From Pneumocystis sp. 'macacae' (taxonomy: Eukaryota > Ascomycota > Pneumocystomycetes > Pneumocystales > Pneumocystaceae), in assembly GCA_018127085.1 (NCBI GenBank), contig CM030735.1, positions 248,001 to 312,000 on the forward strand: a stretch of 64,000 nucleotides of DNA, read 5' to 3'. Positions 35,705 to 45,155 of the stretch are shown here, piece after piece. The notes under the pieces are model-generated. The model worked only from the letters and a program-made list of their open reading frames with translations, had not been told where the DNA came from and searched no databases. Positions within the stretch are counted from its first letter, which is position 1. Every line of letters starts with the position of its first letter. The position numbers and the translations under genes are program-made.

Positions 35705-37575
35705 ATGGGAATCCCTGGTATATGGACATTTTTTAAAAACTCTAAAGAGAGGATTTGTAATAACTTGAAAGCTACAGTACAGTATCACTATTAACAAGAA
35801 TAGCATTAGCAAAACTTGCATCAGAGGCCTATTTGTCCGATCGCCGGTCACCTAGAGGGTTCAGAGTCGGTATTGATGCATCTATATGGCTTTATCAAGT
35901 CCGTGCAGGACAGGGCGGACAAAATCCTGAACTGAGGACATTGTATTTTCGTCTTTGTCGACTTCGTTATCTTGGCATTCTGCCTATTTTTGTGCTAGAT
36001 GGGGCACACAGACCCTTTTTCAAAAGGAAAAAGAAGATACGGAAAACAGCATTTCAAATGGCAAACATGATTCGTCTAATCAAACTATTCGGCTTTCCTG
36101 TTTGGTATGCACCAGGAGAAGCTGAAGCAGAATGCGCACTGCTCAAAAAAAAATCAATCATCGATGCTGTTATGTCCGAAGACGCAGATTGTTTTATATT
36201 CGGTTCCGATTTCGTAATCAAAGATTGGGGAGGCGATGATGAGCTCAAGACAAACACCTCCACACATGTTTCTCTCTACACAATGGATAAAATCGCAAAA
36301 AATACACATATTACTCAGGCCGGCATCCTCCTTATAGCCCTGATGTCCTCGGGCGACTACGACTCAATCGGCATCCCTAGCTGCGGGATCAAGACTGCCA
36401 TCGATGCTGCCAAGGCTGGCTTTGGCGACTCCCTCCTTGCCCTCATAAATTCCAAATCCGACCTCACCGATTGGAAAAACTCTCTTGAATACTCCCTCCG
36501 CACCAATGCATATGGCCACTTCTCCTCCAAACACCCTTCTCTGCGCCTCCCTAAAGACTTCCCAAACCTCGATGTGGTTAAGTTCTATATCGATCCTGTA
36601 ACAAGCTCTGACTCAGTGCTCAAAAAAAAAGCTGCTCATCTCGCCTGGAAATGGCCCATCGACGTGCATGCTCTTTACCAGTTTGTTCTTCACCACTTCT
36701 CCTGGTCTGGACTCCCAGGGATCAACCGCTTTATACATTCTCTTGCTCCCTGCTATCTGGTTTCTCTACTAAAGCACCACACACTCGCTGCACCAGGCTC
36801 TCTAGGCACCTCTCGGGACACAGTGAAGTCACGTGAAGGACAGTCCTTACAGAACACACCATCCACGAGGAACATAGTTCGTATGCCGCATAGACAGAAC
36901 ACGCTAAGCAAGCCGTGCACGTATAGCATGCAAAATATCTGAACACTGATAACACCACATAGGCAGAACACCTCTTTAGGATGCAATACACAGTGCTCTT
37001 CGGACACATCATCCAAGACAGGCACACCCACCCACAGGAACACATGTATTCAAGCACCGGGTGTCCTAAACATTTCACGGGACAACCCCCCACCGAGCAC
37101 CCTCTACTCAGTATACTTTACCAACGTCAAGGAGTATCTGCGCAGCATCAAGGCTCCCCTCCCATCTGCACCGGACATAGAGGTCGGTGCATTCAGGACC
37201 CATGTTTCCACCGACTATTCCCCCGAGTTCCGTGTTTCTTTCTGCCCCTTCAAGCTTATCGGTCTTACGCTGGACGGACCCGTCGTCAGCACACTCAGCG
37301 CCGCCAACAGTGCCTCTTTGCCCGACGAACCCAACAGCCCTGACGATCCCGACAGTCTTCTCGACAAGATCGACTATGCCTCGAGGACTGCTGTCTGGGT
37401 TCTCGAGCCCTATCTCGGTGCCCTTGCACGCCACTGTCCCCGTCGCCCTGCACTCTCCCGTGCACCCCGTGCCCGCCCATCTCCAGCCCTTGGCCACGAC
37501 CAGGCCGGCGCCATTGAGGCGTATCTGTGTACCACCCGCCCAGCCCGCCCACCCTGTCTCGCCTGTCCCCTCTGA
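35705..37575 (+). CDS. XPG/FEN1-family Holliday-junction resolvase, Yen1/GEN1-like
   Basis: A structure-selective nuclease that cuts Holliday junctions and flaps. Exon 1 starts MGIPGIWTFFKNSKERI. A 47-nt intron (GTAATA...AATAG) joins it to SLAKLASEAYLSDRRSPRGF and RVGIDASIWLYQVRAGQGG, the XPG-N domain. XPG-I follows with FVLDGAHRPFFKRKKK, APGEAEAECALLKKK and SEDADCFIFGSDF; all the acidic metal ligands expected of the family are present. Then come GDYDSIGIPSCGIKTAIDAA and the chromodomain-like stretch ending FIHSLAPCYLVSLL. An in-frame TGA (36940-36942) is removed by a 42-nt intron (36930-36971). Downstream, GAFRTHVSTDYSPEFRVSFC and ASRTAVWVLEPYL match the Yen1 C-terminal region. The 5' third is moderate in GC and the rest is very GC-rich and C-biased. 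The linker join between 36,830 and 37,130 is the least certain part. Confidence 0.82.
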
Positions 37576-39890
37576 TCCAGCGGCAGCAGTGCTGCCCGCG
37601 TGCCATTGTGTGCTGCACACAACTGCATCCGCCTCAGCCAGTGCCGCACGCTGGCCGGCGTGTCTCGCGCTGCCCATCCTCCCCTCTTGTGGTGCCTCGC
37701 TGTCCGAGCCGAATGCTTGTCCAGTGCCCCGTGCGTAGGCTGTCCGCTCACCACCCGCATTCCCGTTTCCAGCTGCAGCATAGCCGCATCAATCAAAGAA
37801 CACAGCCCGGCACACGCAGCTTGGATTTGCCTCAGAGGGACTGTGTGTTGAGCATGAGCAACAATGACTACCATGTAAGTAACAGGACAAGCATGCTGAG
37901 CAAGGAAGCAGTGCCCGCCGGAGTGCGGAGTACAGCAGACGGAGCACCACGCCTGCCAACAGTGCTGACATGAGTAGAAGGCGGAAGACGCAGGTATAGA
38001 CACAGCACACGAGGCACAGCAGGCAGCACAGCAGGAGCCGTCAGACGGCAGTGCAAAGGCGCTGCCGTGCACATATGTAGACGAGAAAAAGGACGGTGCA
38101 GACGGCACCGGCGGGACAGAGGGCGACATCTTTTCGCAGACGTATGATATCCGGGCGGGGAACCCGTTTCCAGAAGACCCAGATGCACCAGTGGAAACGC
38201 AGCAGCTGACAGTGCGGGCGATCCTGGTGGGGAGCATGCTGGGGGCAGTAGTGACTGCGTCAAACATCTACTTGGGGCTGAAGACGGGGTTTACGTTTGG
38301 GGCACAGCTGTTTGGAGCAATTTTTGGGTTTGCAATCCTGCAGTTTGTGTCGCGGACGCTGCCGACATGGTTTGGAGGGGGCTACTTTGGGCCAAAGGAG
38401 AACTGCACAGTGCAGACGGCAGCGACGGCAGCGGGGGGGATGGCAAGCATGTTTGTGTCGTCGATCCCGGCGATGTACACGCTGAGTCTGCTGGGGAAGA
38501 GCCCGGAGGCAGACTTTTGGCGGCTGATCAGCTTTGCAGCGGTCAGTGCGTACTACGGGATCTTTTTTGTGATTCCGCTGCGGAAGTTCTATATTCTGTA
38601 TCAGCGGCTGGTGTTTCCGACGTCGTCTGCGTGTGCACTGACGATCCGGTCGCTGCACTCGGGGACAATCGCACACTCGGTGATCCGCAAGAAGACATGG
38701 TCTCTGGGGCTGTCGTTTCTCTTTGCAATCCTGATGCGGGTGTTCTCGGACTATGCACCGGGGATCCTGTGGAACTGGCACATTTTTTGGTGGATGTATG
38801 AGCGGGGGTGGAAGGGAGCAATTGTAATGGAGAACTGGGGATGGTGGATCCAGGCGACGCCGGCGTTTCTGGGTGTCGGGTTTTTCACGGGGATGAACGC
38901 GGCGTACAGCTTTTTCCTGGGATCAGTTATTGCATGGGGAGTTCTGGGGCCGATTATTGCAAGCACGGGGGTTGCGCCGCAGCATGTGGTGCTGTCGCCG
39001 GAGCACCCGGACTGGCGGGGATACCACTCGATGAATCTGCGGTCGCGGCTGAGCCCGAAGGGGTTCGATCCGATCCGGAATCCGTCGCCCCGGTACTGGT
39101 TGATGTGGCCGGGGGTGATGCTTATGCTGTGTGCGTCGTTTGCAGAAATCTTTATGAGTGGAGGGGTAATTTGGCGGGGAATCAAGCAGATGTCCCAGTC
39201 GGTCTACTACAAGGTGCGGAGGCGAGAGTCGGAGGTGTTCAAGGATGCGATTGAGGACCCGGCGCCGCCAGAGACACAGATCCCGATATGGCAGTGGCTG
39301 CCGCTGCTGTTTCTTTCGGTGGTGTTTACGTGCGTGGTCTTGTACTTCCAGTACGGGATTGGGGTTGGGCTGTCGCTGCTGGCGATTCTGCTGGGGTTCG
39401 CATTTTCGTTTATTGGGGCACAGTCAACTGGGGCGACAGACGTAAACCCGCTGTCGACGTGTGCAAAAAGCTCGCAGCTGATTTTTGGTGCGATTTCGAG
39501 TGCTCAGAAGATGGACGAGGTTGTGGCCCAGCGGCTCAACCTTATAGCAGGGTCGGTGGCAGCGTCGTCGGCGTCACAGTCGGTGGACATGATTGGGGAC
39601 CTGAAGACAGGGCATCTTCTCGGGGCAAAGCCGAGGGTTCAGTTTTATGCACAGATAGTCGGGTCGTTTTTCTCGGTCTGGCTGAGCGTGGTGCTTTATA
39701 TCCTGTTTAGCAAGGCGTATCCGTGCTTTACGTCGCAATTCATGGCAAACTATCCGGAAACAGAGACGTGTGTCTTTGGGGCGCCGGCGGTGGCAGCATG
39801 GAGGGCGATTGCGAGTGCAATGACTAACCCAGAGCTGCCGGTGCCGCCGTCGTCGGCGTATACGTCGCTTGGGCTTGGAATTTTGTCGGT
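36300..39890. other. GC-rich compositional island
   Basis: Sixty-base lines counted by hand give about 60% GC at 36361, 70% at 37501, 58% at 38221 and 65% at 39061. They give about 42-48% at 35881 and 36121 and 35% at 39901 and 40021; the neighbouring genes are visibly far more AT-rich. The left shoulder lies inside the YEN1-like gene and the right edge inside the OPT gene. On the + strand the left part is C-rich (for example 24 C to 5 G at 36481; 32 to 12 at 37441) and the right part G-rich (24 G to 12 C at 38341), with the switch near 37,800. Confidence 0.92.
37576..37969. other. GC-rich spacer between YEN1-like and OPT genes
   Basis: About 390 bp. It must hold the 3' end of the resolvase gene and the promoter of the transporter. 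Many overlapping open frames occur on both strands, as expected where stop codons are rare, but none resembles a known protein. ATG 37854, followed by a perfect GTAAGT donor at 37875, might be an upstream first exon of the transporter. Confidence 0.5.
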
Positions 39891-40209
39891 GATTATGGTT
39901 GTTTATAAGCATTCTTATTGTCCGCAAAAGTACAGGGCTTATATTCCTAATTTCAATGCGATTGGTCTTGGGTTCGTTGTGCCACAGACGTATTATGCAA
40001 CGGCTATGATTATTGGGGCGATTATAGCACATTTCTGGAAAAAATACAAGCCAGTGTCTTATGATATTTATGCACTCGCGATCGCTACGGGTTTCGCAGC
40101 GGGTGAGGGTATGGGGGGTGTTGTTAACGCTGTTTTGCAGGTTTCAGGGTTGCCTGGTCATAAATATGGTACTCGGATTGGATGTTCTTACGATACATGG
40201 TGTGGTTGA
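37970..40209 (+). CDS. OPT-superfamily oligopeptide/metal-chelate transporter (YGL114W-like)
   Basis: A polytopic proton-coupled transporter. The conserved entry reads GNPFPEDPDAPVETQQLTVR, then AILVGSMLGAVVTASNIYLG and LKTGFTFGAQLFGAIFGFAI, a signature of the YGL114W/TIGR00733-type OPT clade. More than a dozen hydrophobic segments follow. Conserved polar motifs include GGGYFGPKENCTVQTAATAA, STGATDVNPLSTCAKSSQLI, HLLGAKPRVQFYAQIVGSFF and ATGFAAGEGMGGVVNAVLQV. The C-terminus is GTRIGCSYDTWCG. About 730 residues. The start is uncertain: ATG 37970 gives MSRRRKTQ and a 41-nt intron (37994-38034) that splices in frame. ATG 37854 is an alternative. The body is one long exon. Codons end mostly in G or C until about 39,890, after which they become AT-ending like the rest of the window. 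Confidence 0.88.
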
Positions 40210-40547
40210 GTCTTCGTATACCTGAATGTGTTTGTTATTGCGTGTATAAAGCGGAAGCTGTCAGGATGTTTTATCTATGGGTTGCTAATACTTGGCTTTT
40301 ATAAAATATTTAATGATATATATTTATGCACAGCATTGTATATACATATATATATTTCTTATAGCATTAGATTCATGTATGTTTGGATTCTTTGAGATAT
40401 AATGTATTCTTATGTTAATGAAATCTGATTTTTTTTCGCTCTTCGTTATATATACGTTCGAAGTTCGTTTCGAAGAGCCAACAATATTTGGTTTCAGGGC
40501 AGAGGAAGTCTTAAGCCGTCTTTGTAATCTTTAGGACGGGGAAGGAT
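40210..40547. other. intergenic region upstream of SPB4
   Basis: About 340 bp. Composition falls back to AT-rich. Two nearby TTCGAA words (about 40455-40475) form a short inverted arrangement that may be a promoter element. No gene is seen. Confidence 0.45.
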
Positions 40548-42542
40548 ATGTCTGGTTTCTCTTCTCTTTTATGGGAAGATATTGGGGTTTCTTTGACTCC
40601 CTGGATGTTTGTTTTTTTGCTTAAAAGTCAATTATGTTAATATTTTCTTGGATAGAAGAAAGGCCATAGATACTATGGGATTCCAAAAAACAACACCGGT
40701 TCAAGCAAGCACTATTCCCCTCTTTATGAAGAATAAGGATGTCGTTGTTGAGGTATACATTTGTTGTATTTTTTTTGCTTATTTTTAGGCGATGACAGGA
40801 TCAGGAAAAACCTTGGCTTTTTTGGTGCCTGTACTAGAAAAATTAATTAGAAGAGAAGAAATATTAACTAGACATCATATAGGATCCCTGATTATTTTGC
40901 CTACAAGGTTTGCTGCAGCATGTGTTGGGTTATTTGTTTAAAATTAGGCAGAGAATTGGCGACCCAAATTTACCATGTCTATGAAACTATTATAGGAATG
41001 TCAGAAGAAACAGAATTAAATTTAAAGGCACAGCTTGTTATCGGAGGAGTAATGACTATACAACATGATATATCTGAATTTGATAAAATGTCTCCTTCAA
41101 TTATTATCGGAACACCTGGCCGTATAAATGATCTTCTTTTATCATCCATTGTTAAAACTAAAGAATTAGAGATACTTGTTATGGATGAAGCGGATCGGTT
41201 ATTAGATATGGGCTTTTTGCCTGTAGTAGAATCTATTATTAGAAAGTTGCCTAAACAAAGACGAACGGGTCTTTTTAGTGCTACTATGACTGATGCAGTC
41301 GATAAATTGGTTAAAACGGGATTAAGAAATCCGGTTAAAATAGTAGTTAGGGTAGGGAACCAGAAAAATGATCAAGAGGACAGGTGTACTCCTTCATGGT
41401 TGTTTTTTTCCTTTTGTACGACATTACGTTTAATTCTTTTAGTTTACAGATAGGATATATTGTTATGAAATCGGAAGAAAAATATTTACAGCTAATTAGG
41501 CTTTTGAATTATTCACTTGATAAAGAAAAAATGAAAAAGTTTATTGTTTATTTTCTCTCATGCGTTTGTGTTGATTATTTTTCTCTGATTTTTTCAAAGA
41601 TTCCATATTTAAAGAAGACATTTAAAATATTTTCTCTCCATGGTCGGCAAAGTTCTTCTTTAAGAATTAAGAATTATAAGAATTTTTTTAATATGTTATC
41701 TGAAACGCCAACAGTATTATTTACTACAGATTTAGCTGCAAGGGGTCTTGATGTTCCCAATGTTGATATGGTTATTCAAATGGATCCTCCACTAGATCCG
41801 AAAGTGTTTTCGCATCGCTGCGGAAGGGCAGGAAGAGCTGGTAGACCTGGTAAGGCTATTGTTATGTTGAATAAAGGGAGAGAAGAAGATTATATACACT
41901 TGTTGAAAGTAAGAAAAATACCTCTTGAATCTTTGAAAAAAATTGGGAAAAATGGTGATATTATAAAAAATGACGAAGATGAATCTAAAGAAGAGATATT
42001 TTCACTAGTTAGTGAAATACGGAACATTGTTAAGAAGGATAGAGATTTGTATGAAAAGGTATATTTGTATTTGTTTTTTTAGTGGAAAGATTATAAATAT
42101 ACTTAGGGTCTAAAGGCATTTGTATCTTATGTAAGAGCATATTCAAAGCATCAGGCACATTTCATTTTTCGTGTTAAGGATCTTGATTTTTCTGGAATAG
42201 CATATTCTTTTGGGTTACTTCATCTTCCTAAAATGCCAGAATTAAAGAATCTAGCATTAGATTTTGAAGAAGAAATTGTAGATGTAAGATATCTATAATT
42301 TTTTTTCCTATATTAATTTGTTTTAGAAAGATAAATTGGCTTATGCTAATAAAGAAAAAGAAGTCTCTAGACGAAAAAAAAATGAAAAGAAATTAATGAA
42401 TGAGAAAAAAAATATAATTTTAAAGAAAAAGTCAATTTCATGGTCAAAAAATATAAAATTAAAGGAAAAGCGAAAAATTCGCCGGAATAAACATAAATTT
42501 AAAAAAGAAAAAATTTCTTTGAAAAAAGACTTGGTATGTTAA
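40548..42542 (+). CDS. SPB4: DEAD-box RNA helicase Spb4 (DDX55)
   Basis: A nucleolar ATP-dependent helicase required for 60S subunit assembly. Exon 1 gives [20 protein letters not shown] short intron joins it to [20 protein letters not shown], the Q motif region. Then come [20 protein letters not shown] (Walker A), [23 protein letters not shown], the DEAD box in [24 protein letters not shown] (SAT), [20 protein letters not shown] and [20 protein letters not shown]. The C-terminal region ([34 protein letters not shown], then a Lys-rich tail) is typical of Spb4. There are several introns. Some keep the frame open, so the retained-intron reading near 41384-41470 should be ignored. Confidence 0.92.
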
Positions 42543-42738
42543 AAAATATAGAAACAAAGAGGTATATATATTTAATGTATTGTAATATAAGAATATTTTT
42601 AATGTCTTTCTATTTTCCACTGTAATATGTATTAACGTTTCAAAATTCTATGTGCATTATACTTTTAGTATTTTATGGTTTCATCAATATTTTCACTTTT
42701 AACATTATTAAACGTTGAATATATCGATTAGAAATACT

Positions 42739-43974
42739 ATGAATATTGCGAATAATTATAATGATTCTACCTACTTTTCATTTGAGCCATTATTAACACT
42801 TCTTTCTTCAGAATTTCCGTCTAAAAAAATCCAATATAATCCTTTTGTTGTATCATATTTATCAGAATTACTGGAGTCTTCTGTTTCTGAATTATCTGAA
42901 AAATCTAATGAATTAGTTCTTGAAAATCAAAGGATTATATCTGATTTAGTTGAAATCACACAAAAAGAACATAGTAATCTTGTTACAATTATAAATTATG
43001 GGAATCGTTTCTTTAAATCCTTTAATACTCTCAATGAATCTGTTAATAAAATTCAATCAACAATTATTTCTATTAATGAAAAAATTTCAAATTTTAGAGC
43101 TTCGAAAGATTTATTGAATGAAACTTTCAACCAAACTCGTTTATTGTATCAATATCAAGAATACATTTTAAACATACTTGAGATTCCATCTTTAATAAAG
43201 ACTTTTACAAAAAACGATTGTTATTCAGAAGCAATAAGTTTAATATTTTATGCAAGACAATTAGGATCTAAGTATTCTCAAATTGGGATAATTCAAAACT
43301 TAGTAGAACAAACTAATCATATGTCAGAATATATGCAAAAACAATTATTATCCCTTTTAAGAGGGCCTATAAAATTAACAGAAGCAACTAAGGTAAAAAT
43401 TAAACTAATTTTGGTTTTTTAAAGTTAAATAGGATAGGTTATTGGTTATCTTCATAGAACAAATGATTTTTCGGAGACTGAATTATGTTATACATTTTTA
43501 CTTTGTCGTTGGAATTATATAGAAAAACTTATTTCTAAGTTGATTCCCCCTAAACAAGGAGAAGATTCCGGAAAATACCTTAAAGAGTATATAGAAATAT
43601 TCAGAGAACATAGTTTCAGTATATTTTCATATTATACTTTAATATTTTTAGAAGAATCTGCATTTCAGTTAGAGAAAAATTTAAAAAACATTCTAATAAT
43701 GAATGAAAATGAGTCAAATGAGAAAGTATTAAAGAAAAAATTACTTTCAAACTTCGCATTATTTATAGTGTCTGAGATAAAAAATACATTAATAACATAT
43801 GTTCCTTTCATTTTTGAAGAAAAAACAAAAACATTAATACTTAATCGAATTTTCAATTGTGGACAAAGTTTAGGAGGAATTGGTGTTGATTTTAGTTTAG
43901 CATTAGTTAGTGTTTTTGGTGATGAATGGGTGGATGCTATGAAAAACGATCAAAAAATAATAAAATCAGATTAA
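42739..43974 (+). CDS. COG8: conserved oligomeric Golgi complex subunit 8 (Cog8/Dor1)
   Basis: A COG lobe B subunit. Two exons, about 395 residues; family members are often 400-600. The ATG at 42739 gives MNIANNYNDSTYFSFEPLLT. The Dor1 domain follows: YNPFVVSYLSELLESSVSEL, a coiled coil with NRFFKSFNTLNESVNKIQST, then TRLLYQYQEYILNILEIPSL, CYSEAISLIFYARQLGSKYS and KQLLSLLRGPIKLTEATK. A 47-nt intron leads to VIGYLHRTNDFSETELCYTF. These are the best-conserved Cog8 segments. The upstream open frame without ATG is leader sequence. Confidence 0.9.
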
Positions 43975-44035
43975 TATAAAAACTCAAACATTTATATAAT
44001 TTTTTTGTCCATTAATATTTTAAGATATATAATTT

Positions 44036-45030
44036 TTACATTGTAATTTCATTCATTACTACTGTGTCAGTTAAACCAAGTTTTTTAATGCACGAAAAGT
44101 ATCTTGTATGATCTTCTTTACGTAAGTATTTTAGTATTTTTTGGCGTTTATGTACTAAATGTCTTAATGCTCTGAAAGTATTTTTATCTTTATGATGAAA
44201 AGAAAGATGAAAATTCAGATAATGTATACGAACTGTAAATATTGCAGCTAAAATTATATTATATAGAAGAATTTATCAATAGTATAAATTATACCTTGTA
44301 CTTCTGGGGATCCGGTATCTGATTCATGTTGTTTAAATTGTTGAATAGCCATAAAGATATTTTGGAGCTGTATTGCTTTGTTGTTACTATTTTTTAAACT
44401 CATAATTCGTTTTATAACCTCCGCTTTTTTATCTTCTTGCTTGTATATTTTTTGAATTTTATAAATAGATGCTAGTTTAATAATATGATTTTTTGTATTT
44501 TCGCCCTTATTTGAATCAAATGCTTCCTGTATTTTATCATTCTTAGAAATAGTTTCCAATAAAGATTGGATATCAGCTTCCTCACTAATATTAATATATT
44601 TAGACATTTTTTCTTTAAGCTCTGTTAGATTATTCTCATTTATCATTGATGACGAAAGCCCAACACGATAAAGGCTTGCTTCTTTTGCGGATTTGAGAAT
44701 TGTGTTTAATTCTTCATTAGAAAAAAAAAAATTTGCATAATTTATGAAAGGACTTGTTTCTGTAAAAACGTCTTTTGGATATAAAATGGAACGGGTAAAT
44801 TCTGTAGAAAATGCAATGACTGGATCACACACTTTAAGGGATCGCTGTTCCTTCAATTTCCTTTGTTTTTCAATATTTTTTTTTTTACGTTGAATTGATA
44901 TAAGAGATTGTTTCCATCTTGTACTTGTGTTATGAAACTCTGAAAATTTAAACAAAATATATTGTACTTTTTGATAAAGAATTTTTTTACATAAATATTT
45001 ATTTACTCCTTTACGCAATATTCTTAGCAT
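44036..45030 (-). CDS. mitochondrial small-subunit ribosomal protein uS15m (MRPS28)
   Basis: About 316 residues. The N-terminus (MLRILRKGVNKYLCKKILYQ) is a good import signal, followed by a long fungal-specific region. The uS15 domain begins with LQNIFMAIQQFKQHESDTGS. The intron after PEVQ is followed by AAIFTVRIHYLNFHLSFHHK, then DKNTFRALRHLVHKRQKILK and YLRKEDHTRYFSCIKKLGL. The HxxDxGSxExQ and LxxLxxxRxxLLxYLxxxD patterns define uS15. Its start is 125 bp from the divergent NOP58, and its stop is about 60 bp from that of COG8. Confidence 0.88.
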
Positions 45031-45155
45031 ATCTTTACTTTTCTAAAGTAGTTTTTTCAAACTGATCCACTTTTTTAGATGTCGAACAATTTGAAAAAAA
45101 AAAACGAAACTTAAATTAGAGGGTTTTACTAGAATTCCTTAGGGAAAATAAGAGA
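45031..45155. promoter_or_regulatory. divergent promoter region, uS15m / NOP58
   Basis: 125 bp between two divergent start codons. Both products serve translation, one in mitochondria and one through rRNA modification. No specific element can be named. Confidence 0.35.

Noticed and set aside
35833..36942. A shorter nuclease gene starting at 35833 (TTG) and ending at the TGA at 36942
   Set aside because: MGIPG and SLAKLA in an upstream exon and Yen1-like sequence downstream in the same frame show that the gene is longer at both ends.
37410..38267. Long open frames on the minus strand and in other + frames across 36.7-39.9 kb (for example 37410-38267 minus; 38751-39185 minus; 37527-37973 plus)
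   Set aside because: High GC makes stop codons rare, so all frames look open. None resembles a known protein, and they overlap the well-supported YEN1-like and OPT genes.
36300..39890. Horizontal transfer or contamination as the simple explanation for the GC island
   Set aside because: The composition edges lie within two conserved genes, with GC rising in a shoulder on the left, and the encoded proteins read through them. The proteins look fungal. Not fully excluded without phylogeny.
38191..40209. GTG at 38191 as the start of the OPT gene
   Set aside because: Fungal nuclear genes start with ATG, and conserved OPT residues (NPFPEDP) lie upstream in the same frame.
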